64,000 nucleotides of DNA from Zelopaecilomyces penicillatus (lineage: Eukaryota; Ascomycota; Sordariomycetes; Hypocreales; Pseudodiploosporaceae): the NCBI GenBank assembly GCA_005765155.1, contig VCCP01000003.1, forward strand, positions 124,001 through 188,000. The letters run 5' to 3'. The translations under genes were made by a program, and so were the position numbers. Shown here one piece after another: positions 40,515-52,361 of this stretch (positions are counted from its first letter, which is position 1; each line of letters starts with the position of its first letter). The notes below the pieces were generated by a model, which was given only the letters and a program-made list of their open reading frames with translations, was not told the DNA's origin and did no database searches.

Positions 40515-43500
40515 TCTGTATTGTGTATTTAATGATTATATGATGATGCCTCATTTCAAGTACACTTCTACTACTCGTAGACATTGCCGCAATGTTCACT
40601 GCATCTTGAAGATGTTGGCCATTCTGTTGCCCTGTCTGGGAAGTTGCATCGATATCGACGTGTAATTGCCACGATATCACTGAAGAAAGGCATCGCCGCC
40701 GTTGTTGCGTAGGCTCTCCACATCTATCATATTGGTGCCTGAAAGATCTACTGGGAACGTTGCAAATGATGACGCTCTTGAATCCTGATGGAAGCAGGCT
40801 GAGTAAGTCGGGTGATGATGATCCTGTGAGACCTGTGCTCATAATGTTGGCGGGGTCCCATGAGAAAGCGACAGTTGCAGTACTCTATACAGCAATTGAA
40901 TCCGTCGAGAGCTCAATCAATCGTCCGTTTCCGGATTAAAAATGTCTAGAAATATCTTAACAGCATCTATTTAAATATTTTAATTTTTCATTCGTTAAAA
41001 TTATCATGCAATATATACACAAACGTGTCAGTGCTGGCGTCAACACCACTAACACCACTAACACCAAAGACATGCGTACAACTCCACGTAACATGCCGAA
41101 CATGCCAAGGACTGCCCGTGGTATGACGGCTGGGGCTTCCGGCTCTTGCGCATCAGGAACAGATCTGCCTCTCTACTACGTAAATAACAGGGGGCATTGA
41201 CAGGGTCGAAACTCCTATTGTCAATAAATTACCACCTTATCATCAAGCATACGTCTTGGCGCATGGCAGATCCAAGTGCGTAAGAATGGCTCATCTATCC
41301 TAACCTTAAGCTGTGATGGATGCTTTGTTGACACGACAAAAATAGCTTATTCTTGTATTTAGCGTCTGTTTAACATCTTCTAAACTGTAACCAACACAGG
41401 GCGCAATGTTGCAAATGATGTAACTCATGGGGGGATCCATCACGTCAAACGTTCACACCAGATAGCCAAATAACCAACATTCCAGCCAAACCGCTTTTGA
41501 ACAAACTAATCGCTTCAGATATCGGCATGATCACTGACCAAGCTACGGCCATTTATATAAGCTCCGATATCTCGGGGGTGATCTTTTATGCTGATTCCCA
41601 TGACTCTTTTTATTCTCGACTGGACTCTTAAATGTGCATTTTGATGTGCGACTAGTGAGTCGTCGAAAATGATGTTCTTCTGAATTCTTCAGCATTTTCA
41701 AACTTTAACGCGAGATTTGAGTCATCACACATGTGTCTGGAACAATGGTACAACTTCAGAGCCCTGTAGACCGCACTGCAATGCGTAAGTCAGTCTCCAT
41801 CAAGCAGGAGTATGTTGCGAGCCCTTCTTTTTTAAAAAGGTAAAGCTGCGGTTTACTAATCCTATATCAATGCGATTCGGTAGGTACTTCAAAACTATGC
41901 AAACGGGACGCCTGGTTGAAAATGCCATTCCGATGAGTTGGAGAATAAGTTTGTCTTCCATGGTTGCGGACATATCCATTGCTGATCATCGTTAAGGGCA
42001 AAGGGGGTGTGTCTCATCAACAATGATCAAATTGGAGCGCTACTTGGTTAATTTATTAGTTAACATGAAGTCATATTCTACTTGGCCAAGATGTTGTAGT
42101 AATCTGGGTCGTCGGGATCTCCAAAGACAGAATCGAGCGGCGCTTTGTGTCGCGAATGATGAGATCCCGGTATTGTGGGTTGTCTTGCCATCAAACCTGT
42201 ATCTGTAGCAGGTGATACATGAAGACCAACCAAGCTCAGATAACAACATGGCTCTTTATATATCAAGTCATGTGGCTGGACAGCTGCTCATGGGTGTTGA
42301 GAATCACCTCCCTGATGCTATCCGTAGCAGCATGTTGCTAGTATATAGTCCAACCTAACAGTATCTAGTAGAGGTTTTGATTGTGGTTTGCCTAGAGCAT
42401 GATATCTCAATGCCAATCTTTATACCAGTCGAGTAAAGGTGGCCGAATTCGCAGTTCTGAGAATGTAGTCACATCTCCCCACATATTAGCGAATGGTCTC
42501 ATATAAGCGGTAATGGTATAAGACTAGGAGGGAAGCGATTCAGGTGTTGAGGCATATCGATTCGTAGTTTTGTCCCATCAAGGTCGCAACACATCTACTG
42601 ATGACGTTCGAAGTTTTCAGTAGTCCGGGCTTATCGCGACATGAACTGAATTCCAGGAAATGACTCGGTGCGATGTGTCAGAACTACCCACCGCGTACTC
42701 AAGAGATGCAAACAGATTTTCCCCTCCACCCTATAACATAGACCAGAGATTCGTGGAATGTATGAACATGCTCCGGCTCGGAAATTTGATATGACATATC
42801 TGAAGTGTGGGTATCTATATCACCATGACTCCAGAAAACAAATCCATCAATTGCGTCATGAGGTTCCGCGAGTCAAGAAGTGCGACGGAGGCAAGGAAGC
42901 TATCAATGATAGACTGAGTCGTAACACTGGGGCATTGGGATCAATGTTGAACATTCACGTGTACGATTAAAAAATACATGTCAGACTGAGATGCCTCACT
43001 AACCAACTCTTGCAAGTTGCAACCCATAAAAAGTTGCAAAATGGCCCAACTTGGACCCAGTCTTACAGCTTAGTGGTGAGCTTGTGCGACGTCGCGAGCC
43101 AACGATTCGATGTTCTTGGTCCGGTTGCGACTATTGACAGTCTAGTCGCAGAATATGGAGTGGCGACAAGCAACAAACCCGAATTAGTGAACTGTTGACA
43201 GCAAAGCTCATGCGACAAACACAGGATGTAGTGGTGTAGTGGAACCTAACATACAGTCACCTCTAGAGTCGTGATACTTGGGGACTATTATACCTCCTAG
43301 ATGCTAAAGGTTGTATAGTTGCATGAATCATGTTGAATGACTTTTCTTCCCTCATTGATTACGTTTCAATACTGAGACTCCTTGATACGGACATCAGATG
43401 AGCAAAACTTGATCGTGTCAATGAGCTTCAATCACGGCTGCAAATTCCAAATGGGTAAATATATTTGTGAGCGATGCTGATGATTATATTCTTCTATTGG

Positions 43501-43978
43501 TTACTCTGATGAGATCCATGTAAAGGCTGTGCAACTCATGTGCTCTAAACTCTGCACTTGTCCCCACAATACCCTTCAAGTGCCAACCCACATCCACAGG
43601 CTATCTGCACTCCGCAATACGCTTATGCCTACTGTTTTTTCGAGTCATGTCGTCCCCACGCGGCGAATGTCTTTTTGGGAAGGAGGCAGGCTCTTAGTCG
43701 CCCGTAATTACGATATTTTGGATGAAATATAATATTTGGTATGCTAGGTACGCCTGAGTGCCTACCGTCTTGAGCCGTGGCCCTGGTCTGTTCAAGAGAC
43801 TGGATATCGCGAATGACAAGCCGACCATCACATTGTACATGAGAATAGGTAATCTTAATGGGTCAATTAGATATATAAAGGACATACACATTCCCCGGAA
43901 GGCATGATTTTTTGTATATCGCCATCAGCAACAAACTTTCACTTTACTCCCAACTCAAACCGAATAACATCATCAACA
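40515..43978. other. Intergenic, 3.5 kb, no supported gene
   Basis: Only short open frames without domains. One minus-strand frame (42078-42266), ending PDDPDYYNILAK, is protein-like and could be an exon relic, but no partner exon was found. Confidence 0.5.
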
Positions 43979-44760
43979 ATGCCTTGTCAGTTTATCCAAC
44001 CTTTCTGTCTAACCATCATCAACCAAGTGGCTCTTCCCATGGACCTCAGCTGACAGAAATTTTCTCTTTTCTAGCCCTATCCACCATCACCAAGGCCGCA
44101 TGTGCTGCCGTGGTACTGTTCACAGCCACCAGCTCCGCTGCTGCCATCGACATCCCCTCAACTTCTATTTCTGTTCCTGGCGAAATCATCGAGCCAGTCG
44201 ATGGTGGGATCCTTAGGTTCTTGCCAGACGCAGTAGATGATGACGCCGAAGCCGTCAATACTCTTGAAGCTCGCCAGGGCGGCAACACGTCCAAGTATAG
44301 CTGCTACGGATCAGGTGCCTGGATGCGACAAGACGATCTTTCTCCTCTAAGCGATTGGGTCTGCCATACTCACTTCAACTACGAGACCACTGCTCAACAG
44401 TCACGTACCGTCAGACAAAACGAAAGGGGCCAAGATCTTCTCACCTTCCGAAGCGGCGGCGGCGCTGCCAACGTTATATATGAGATGAGAATTCACCGAC
44501 TCAGTGATTTCCACCCTTCTCGGTGCATGGTCGCATTCCGAGGACTTTATGCACGATGCAGCAATGGAGAATCGTAAGTCGCTAATTTTTGTCATTATTG
44601 AAGGCGCAGAGAGTGTCGGGAAAACAAAAAGAGAAAAGAGAGCTAATATAATATCTGCAACAGAGGTTATGAACGCGCAACTCGTGGAGCTAGAGTCCGC
44701 TATGAACGAGCCGATGGTACTTTGATCGCCGAGCTTAGAATTGACCCCGAGTCTCGGTAA
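43979..44760 (+). CDS. Effector-like small secreted protein, pre-pro form with four mature cysteines
   Basis: Exons 43979-43985 (7 nt), 44075-44573 and 44664-44760 give 200 residues. The tiny first exon (ATGCCTT) spliced over a GTCAGT...CTAG intron gives MPSLSTITKAACAAVVLFTA, a complete signal peptide; without it the frame has no good start. A Pro/Asp-rich pro-region ends at LEAR (66-69), a Kex2-like site. The mature part starts QGGN and has cysteines at 79, 99, 153 and 164, enough for two disulfides, with many Arg. The last intron splits a Ser codon. No family was recognised. Size, export signal and pro-peptide are typical of fungal effectors or antimicrobial proteins. It sits alone in a gene-poor stretch. 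Confidence 0.65.
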
Positions 44761-47700
44761 ATACGAGAGCAGAAGACATCCATGACACATGTTGTGTGAG
44801 CATAGGTTTCCAAATGTGGCAGAGCAATGTACTCTGTCTGGATCAAGAGGAGGTGATTGTATATACGACGAACACGAGTGGACATATTCTTTCGATGCAG
44901 GTATTATTTTTGTGTGTATATATTTACAAACATATGAACAAATTCTTAACTTAACGTTCTTGTCTCTGATGATATCCCGTATAATGCCCTAACTCAAATG
45001 GTAATACTCTGTAAACCAGTAATTTCTCTCCTATAAGGGTACAGTTTGACACTCGTCATCTGCAAATATATGGTATCCAACTCACAGTAGTATAATAAGA
45101 TATACGTAAGACGTCAGCCTCACATTTACCTAGCAACGTTGTAAGCCCCATGATGAGTGGGAAAATGTATACCATCGATCGCTTTTCATCCACAGGCAGG
45201 CACCTTCTTTTGTATCCATGATTATAAAGGTTACCTACTTGTAACGCTAGACTGGAGTATTCCACGGTCATCCACCTTCATTTCAAGAGAATGTATTCAG
45301 ACGAGCAAGTTAAATGCACATCCCTGATTGCAACGGTGGATTCGGGCCCAGCATCTGCGACAACAACCTTTAGCGACATGACCGCATACCAAAAGATTTG
45401 CGCGATTCAACGAGTCACAAAATTTCATTGGGAATCAGGGTCGCCGCTAACTCACTATGTTACTTATCAGACAACGACGAAAAGTTACACATCTCAAAGA
45501 TTCTTGGTGGAATAGTGAAAAGTAAGCTCACTGAAGCTGGCTGTGTGGTCTCTCGCTTCAAGTCACCATCCTTCTTGGTAAATTGCTAACTTATACGTAG
45601 CAATTATTCACAGCTGCTCAATCTTATTAAATTTCAAGACCGAATAGCTATAACCAGCATGCAGATCTGCAGGTAGTCATATTACTGATCACGGTCACTG
45701 TCGTGACAGGAAAGTAGAAGTAGCCATCAAATGGTATCTTCAAGCATTCGTCTCGGAGATATCCTAGAAGCAGTCATGTGGGTAATAAGCTAACTTCTAG
45801 CCGTTATGATTATACCAGTTTGCACAGCCTCTCTCTTCAAGATTGAATGCATGTATTTAACATTGGCCGATGTGAGTGTCCACACCGTGGAATTTGACGA
45901 GGCTGTGTCATCACGGAATTAAAGCTTTCTCAAGCACAATTGCTGCTGCTACATGGACAACTACTCTGTCAGCAATTTTAATGTAAAGTAAAAATCTTGA
46001 TAAGATGTTATTCACTGAGTGCATTCATCCAAGGTTAACTAATCTGCGAATTTCTACTCAACTCATCCCCTGCCGAGCAGCTTTATAGGGTAGCTCTCGC
46101 CAGTTTCATCACCATCAGGGAGCTTAATTAAAGTTTAGGGGTTTAGGGGGCCACTTCAGGGGTTGACATGGCACCCAACGGCTCTTATTGGCCGCGTGTA
46201 CAGTGTACCCAAAGTCTTCAGGGTCTGTTGGTTGGATTGACAGACCTGTTGGGCATCGCACCACGACTCGCACAGAGGCCATAGTCCCAATACTGTTCTT
46301 CTCATTTGTCTTGTAAATTTAGATGTAATATGCATTTGATGCTTACTCGCCTCTATTTGCGTGTGTCTTTCCCAACATGGTATTACTCTGCACGAGATTG
46401 ATTCTAGAAAGGTACTGGTCCAATGGAGGGCAACTTGGAGTCTCAGGTACATGGACGGTGCTCCAGCTGTCGATGATGACTGGTTCGTCTCAGCTGCCAC
46501 GTGAGGCTTTTCAGGAGCAAGCAATGTAACTCGGTACCTCCTGGGTTGGATGGAGAGTGTTACAGCGCAACATCTGACACAGCATGCATGTCGCCACCGG
46601 ATGTCGTAACAGCTCAGGCTCAAGGCTACAGGAAGTTGAATGAAGGAGGCGGATGAGAGCAGGTTTATATCATAAGAAGAGTTGTGAATAATTATGTTGT
46701 TGTTGTTGCCGTTGTTATTGTTAGTGTTGATGTTTTTAGTGCTCATTAGGCGCCCTGAGTAATTTTACCTCCTCTGTACATCACATGCGAGGAAATGAGG
46801 CGCAGCCTAACGACACTGGCGTTCCCGACTCTCCACACCCACACCCCGGACTCTCGTCTATTATTGGCTACACGCACCGATTTATTTTAAGGTAAGAAAG
46901 AACCTTAAACAGAATAAGGAGGCCTGTGGAGGAAAAGCCAAAGGGGGGAAATGGGTACCTACTCTGTCTGTGACGTGTGTGAGCGAGAGTGAGTGTAGAT
47001 GTCAGAGATGGATGATGAACAAACTATAAAGATCCCGTCCGGTATCAATGACGATTGGAGATTTCGCCAAGCAACTACTGAGATCATGGCCAAGCAAAAC
47101 ACCTACTGCACTGGCCAGGCTTTGGATTACGCGGCTTTTCAAACAATGCCAAGGCCCGCCGTCGCTCCCCTGCATTCCACGCCCACCAGACATTGCCAGG
47201 ACCCAAAAGGCGCTGGAGGGGAAGAGGTTTCATCCAGTATCGAATGCCCCCCAGGCCAGCTATAGTTGATACAAGGACCTGCTGCAGCCCGTCAGCAGTG
47301 TCTGTCTGCTTGCTGTTTCGTACATACGTTAATTACTGGGCTGTGAGGATGCAAAAGCTGTGAGTGAGGCTGTACACAATGCTGTGTCATGGCCATCTAA
47401 TTGCGTCTCTCCCACGAATACGAGTATCACTTTTTCGGCCTCTTTCCAAATTCCATACTCCGTACTTCGTAATGTCCGATGTTCTCTTTCCATACTGTTA
47501 CTTCGGCCTTCAAAAAACCCCATAACATCACTCTGCCAACATGCCAAGGCTCGTTTAGCCCTCAGGCGTTCCCAACTTCGTTCTGCACAGCCACGTCGCC
47601 GAGTGCTTTCGCCAAGACTTATAGCGGGTTTGGTTTTTGCACGCGCCCACTGCTACCAGAACTACGGACGACCTGTAACCACTAACCACTTGAAATAGGA

Positions 47701-48538
47701 GAACCGCAGAACCCACCTCCTCCCTCCCCCCCCCCTTCCTTCTTTGCCCATTCATTGATACCCCAACGCCTGTAACCTGTTTCGTTTGGCTTGGCCGTGC
47801 GCCTTGGGACCCCCCTAGCAGAAGCATTGCCTGGTTCGCTGTGGATGAATCTCCGGCGTCTGGGCATAGGTACCAGTACTATGGGGCAGGGCACAAGTAC
47901 AGGGCACGTACCTTGCCTGTTTTCGGTGCACCTTGTGTGTACCTTGTCACAGCACCCATTGCCGCAAGTGCATCACCTAGACTGCTACTTGCAGGTACCC
48001 TGCTCAGGCCTAGACCAACTGTAAACCAACCGTAGACTCTGCAGCCAAGAGCACTGCCAACTGAAGAGGTACCTCCTCGGTACTGACCCTTGCTCTTCCT
48101 CCTCCTGTTCCTGGCCAATTGACCCACACCCGCATGGCCCTTCCTCCTCCAAGGTTGTCACGCCCACTTGTTGTCACTCGCCTCGTTCAGTCGTCTTTTG
48201 TCCTTTCCATTCTCCATTTCCGTTTCCGTTTCCGTCTTGCATCCAACTTTCTCCACGTTGCTTCTGATCTTTGCGGTTGGGCCATTTGCATCGGCGGCCA
48301 TCAAAAGACGTCCAGAGCAGCCTTTACGAAACAGACGTTTATTCGCAGCATAAACCACTTTCAATACTCTCGCTACAGTAGTTTTTACCTCTCGAAAGTC
48401 ACTCGCTCCTTGTCTCTGCTCTCTTGTCTCTCGCCCTGTTCCTCAACAGTACTCACCTCACACTCACGACTCGTTTTCGAATCTTCGGCTGCTATTCGCT
48501 TTCTCTTTACTTTCTCTGGTCGTCCGTCGTCTTTAGTC
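44761..48538. other. Intergenic, 3.8 kb, ending in a pyrimidine-rich leader
   Basis: No supported gene. Trinucleotide repeats (TTG/GTT) lie at about 46690-46735. From about 48120 the plus strand becomes strongly C/T-rich up to the GH76 start, typical of a 5' UTR of an expressed fungal gene. Confidence 0.5.
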
Positions 48539-50224
48539 ATGTTGCCATCGTGCTCTGGCTTTGCGGCTCCGGCTGCTGCTGGCCTGCTGCTTGCCGCCGG
48601 CTGGCTATTCAACGGCGCAAATGCGCAGGTCTACAAGATTGACAATGATGGTAAGTCTTGCCAAGCAAACATGGTTATGCGCTGCTGCGCACACATGGCT
48701 GCCTTTGATCTGTCCCAACATGCCTAACCATGACGCTCCACGCCTCACAGACAACATCCGTCAGTCAGCCCGCACACTCGCCTACGACCTCATGCTTTTC
48801 TATCAAGGCAACAAGACCGGCGAGATCCCCGGTATCTTGCCTGGACCGCCTACTGAGGGCAAGGGTAATTACTACTGGTGGGAGGGAGGTGCCATGATGG
48901 GCACCTATGTCGACTATTGGCATCTCACCGGCGACTCGAGCTACAACAAGGTCGTGATGGAAGGACTTCTGCACCAAGTTGGCGAGAATGAAAATTACAT
49001 GCCTAGCAACCACACCGCATCTCTCGGAAACGACGACCAGGGTTTCTGGGGTATGTCTGCCATGCTGGCCGCTGAGAATAAGTTCCCAAACCCGCCCGAT
49101 GACAAGCCTCAGTGGCTGGCTTTGGCTCAGGCTGTCTGGAACACCCAAGCCGATCCCAGTCGACACGACGACAAATGCGGCGGCGGCATGCGCTGGCAAA
49201 TTCCCTTTTCTAATGCTGGCTTCAATTATAAGAACAGTGCGTCTTGTCCTTCTCACTCTCTCACAAGGCTTTGTGGCCTCGCTCTATAGACGTTGGACTA
49301 TCCACTGACACTAGTGCTCCATTAGCAATCGCAAACGGATGCTTCTTTAATCTCGGTGCTCGACTTGCTCGTTACACGGAAAACGACACATATGCACAAC
49401 ACGCCGAGAAAACCTGGGACTGGCTCTGGAAAGTCGAGTACATCGACCACGATAGCTGGCTTGTGTACGACGGTGGACATGTCGAAAAGGACTGCAAGGA
49501 TATTAACAAAGCCACCTTTTCATATAATGCAGGCGTCTTGCTGCAAGGATGCGCATTCATGTATAACTATGTTCGTCGACTCTCTTGGGCCCTCACCCTC
49601 ACCCGCTTAAATTATGCGTCATCTGCTAACAGTGTGAAAATAAAGACCGACGGTTCAAAAATCTGGCAAGATCGTGTCACCAACTTGCTGGATTCTATGC
49701 TCAAGAATTTTTTCCCCAAGGGCATTGCATACGAAGTGCCCTGCGAACCCCGACAAGGAGCTTGCTCTCCAGACATGCTGTCATTCAAGGGCTACATTCA
49801 TCGCTGGCTCACCGTCGTCACCCAAATTGCGCCTTTTACTCGCGAGAAGCTTCTTCCGATACTGCGCAAGTCGACCGAGGCAGCAGTAAAACAGTGCACG
49901 GGCGGTGCGTCGGGTCGGGTTTGCGGCTTCTACTGGAGCGACGGTGTCTTCGTCGACCCTGCAGTTGACAAGACTACTGGCGCTGGTGAAGCAATGAATG
50001 TGCTGGCTGCCGTTTCTAGTCTTCTCGCCAATGACAAAAATGGTCCGGTTACCAACAGAACTGGTGGCATTTCGATGGGTAACCCCAACGCCGGTGGAAA
50101 GGATAACGGTGAACGAGTGCTGAGGGCAATCACAATGTCCGATAGGGCGGGAGCTGGTATCCTCACTGCCGTTCTTCTGGCCAGCGCGGTCGGCGTTTTC
50201 GTCTGGATGAGTGTACTGGAGTAG
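48539..50224 (+). CDS. GPI-anchored GH76 mannosidase-like enzyme (Dfg5/Dcw1 family)
   Basis: Family members at the cell surface are thought to transfer GPI-linked mannoproteins into the wall glucan. Exons are 48539-48650, 48751-49236, 49326-49570 and 49646-50224; the product has 473 residues, usual for the family. The signal peptide is about residues 1-29 (AAGLLLAAGWLFNGANA). GH76 motifs are YYWWEGGAMMGTYVDYW (78-94), the catalytic Asp pair in LGNDDQGFWGM (Asp132-Asp133), CGGGMRWQI, IANGCFFNL and FKGYIHRWL. The C-terminus is hydrophobic (AGILTAVLLASAVGVFVWM) as for GPI attachment. Intron 3 (49571-49645) is 75 bp, stop-free and in phase; it is called because splicing restores YNYTDGSKIW, the family pattern. 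Confidence 0.93.
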
Positions 50225-51072
50225 GATTATGGTACACTGTCAAAGTGGGTTTAATGGCGTTGGTGGCAGAATCTGGTTTCGTTGGCTTTTCCTTTTCCTC
50301 ACACATGAGGCCGGGAAAGTCCCTCATGAGTTTGGCGTTTGTGCTTTGGTTTATATCTGGGTCGGAGACCCTTTTTTGACAAGGCTTACTTGGATTTGGA
50401 GCAACACTTGTAATAGTATCATTACTCCGTATGAGTAGAACACCTATTTTTTTATAAAAAAAAAGGGAAGAGGGGACTAGAGTATTGATTGCTCTTCGGC
50501 TCCGTTGTCACGGAGGGCACCTCAAGTAGAATGGCGACAATGACGTCTTTAGTCATGGTGGCACATTATGGGACAATCGTCCCTAATACATTGAAATGAT
50601 GAACTTTTTTTTATCTGTGCCTTTTCTTCAGAAACCAAATAGTTTGGTGCCATTACGGTGTGTGGTTATAGTAAGGGGGTATGATTCAATGTTGGAAATT
50701 ACAGTGTCATGGCATTGACGATGCCTGCATGACTGGTTGCGCCACGATGATACCCGGAATACACAGAGAATGGAAGAGATGATAATTTTACTGTTTCTCG
50801 TCGGCCATGCGGTTAACGGCTCAAAATTGCTAAATAATGTACATGGATGTAGGAACTTGTCGCAATCATGTGGCCAGTGTGGACAACACTTAACCAAAGT
50901 GTCCCTCTTCCGAGTCCTGCTCCCGCTCCCGCTTAGCAGGGCGTTTGTCCTACTCAATCATGTGCGTCCAAAACACAGTCCAGCGCAGTCCAGCGCCAAG
51001 GAGAACAAACCCAAACTATTATCCCAAATGAAATGCCTTTGCTTTTTTATTGCTCATCTTTTTTTCTTTTCT
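50225..51072. other. Intergenic, 0.85 kb
   Basis: The 3' UTR of the GH76 gene and that of the convergent membrane-protein gene. No other gene is seen. Confidence 0.5.
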
Positions 51073-51408
51073 TTACCAGGTGCTCCAGAGCGCCACGGCC
51101 GTGGTGAGGAAGATGGCCAGGTCAGGCAGGAAACCCTTGTTGCTGCTGACGCGGGCCCAAAGGCCGAGCCCTTGGAAAAGAGTGCAGACGGCGAGACCGA
51201 AAGTCCTCGTCTTTTCAAAGTAGACGAGGGCGCCGAGGGCGAGGTCCATCCAGGGGACGAAGCTCATGCTGTCGACATTGGGGGTGCGGGAGAGTTGGTA
51301 GTTGTGGAAGAAGGGGAGGACGGCGCCCTTTGTGAGGAGGCTGAAGGCGTCGAGGAGGTTGAAGCCGACGACGGCGTAGGTGGAGTAGATGGGGACGTTG
51401 GGATGCAT
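51073..51408 (-). CDS. Small multi-pass membrane protein, hypothetical
   Basis: 111 residues from MHPNVPIYSTY; an in-frame ATG 57 bp upstream is possible but adds a polar stretch. Hydrophobic segments at about 8-26 (TYAVVGFNLLDAFSLLTKGA), 45-62 (DLALGALVYF), 65-85 and 93-110 (LAIFLTTAVALW) suggest three or four membrane helices. Single exon with good codon use, ending just before the reverse GH76 3' UTR. It looks like one of the small conserved fungal membrane proteins of unknown role. I cannot name a family. Confidence 0.6.
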   Translation of the reverse strand: MHPNVPIYSTYAVVGFNLLDAFSLLTKGAVLPFFHNYQLSRTPNVDSMSFVPWMDLALGALVYFEKTRTFGLAVCTLFQGLGLWARVSSNKGFLPDLAIFLTTAVALWSTW

Positions 51409-52298
51409 TTTGGTGTTGTTTGTTGTGTTGTGCTTTTGGTATGCTGGTTGTAGTGTTGGTATCAAGATTGTATACAGATTTTGGTGTTGTAGTGGTAATT
51501 TGAATCGTTCAAGATTGACAATGGAGTATGCAAAGTAGTGGTTTGGCGAGAGAAGAGATGCAGCTCAAAAAGATAAAGAGCGTGTTTTCAAATGCCTCCT
51601 CCTCTGCATAATGGAGCCAAGGCGCACACTGCGGCCATATCTTACGTGATTTGCATCGGCGGATTCTTACGTTGGTCCCAAAACCGATCCTGTTTAGGTG
51701 TAGATGTCGATCTTCCCCACACCGGGGTGGTGGGGGAGGGCAAATCGCGGCTTACAGTATGGGTAATGAGGAACGAATTCAGCTGAGGTTGAGCTTAGTA
51801 CGAGGTATTAAAAACGAGCAAAGTGCTGCATGCGTCGTGTTGGATGTCGTGCATGTTTTTATTTTTTCTGGGACAAATCGAGAGTGCGTCGGTGACGTCG
51901 AGAGTCCGGAAGCCCGATGTCTGAGGATGTTTTGGAGTGAGGTTTTGTATGGGTACGCTTCATGCTGATTATGTCAAAGAACAGCCACTCGTAAGCGCAT
52001 TCATAGCATACTTCCTAATGAGCATTTGCAACCGTAATCATCGATTGCAAGAAAAATTGTTGATGCAAACATGGCATGTAGATACATCGCTAATTGGTAC
52101 ATCATCTATGTACCTGCAGAGCGGGATGAGTGGAGGAGTGGAGGATCTCAGTCCAAAGTGCAGTACGTACCTAGCACGTGACCTCGCGTTGGCATTTGGA
52201 ACACAACACGTGATGGACCTGCAGCGCGCCGATGTCATGATTAATTGGCAGGGGGGCCAAAAAGGGCAGCGGAAAACGGCGTGAAGAAGTGAACGTCT
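51409..52298. other. Intergenic between divergent genes, 0.9 kb
   Basis: A divergent promoter region for the small membrane protein and the 2EXR gene. The E-box-like CACGTG occurs twice (about 52174-52180 and 52205-52212, in GCACGTGACC and ACACGTGATG). No ORF of note. Confidence 0.5.
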
Positions 52299-52361
52299 GT
52301 GAAGAGAGGGCAGCAGCAGCATCGGCAACTTCACCTGCTGCATCCTCGCCGAGAAAGAAGA

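Noticed and set aside
42078..42266. Minus-strand frame ending PDDPDYYNILAK
   Set aside because: Looks exon-like but no upstream exon with matching splice sites was found.
46156..46746. 196-residue minus-strand ORF
   Set aside because: Begins in a TTG/GTT microsatellite (Asn run) and has no recognisable fold; likely chance.
48119..48538. N-terminal extension of the GH76 ORF
   Set aside because: Open only because the leader is pyrimidine-rich; the signal peptide begins at 48539, as in the family.
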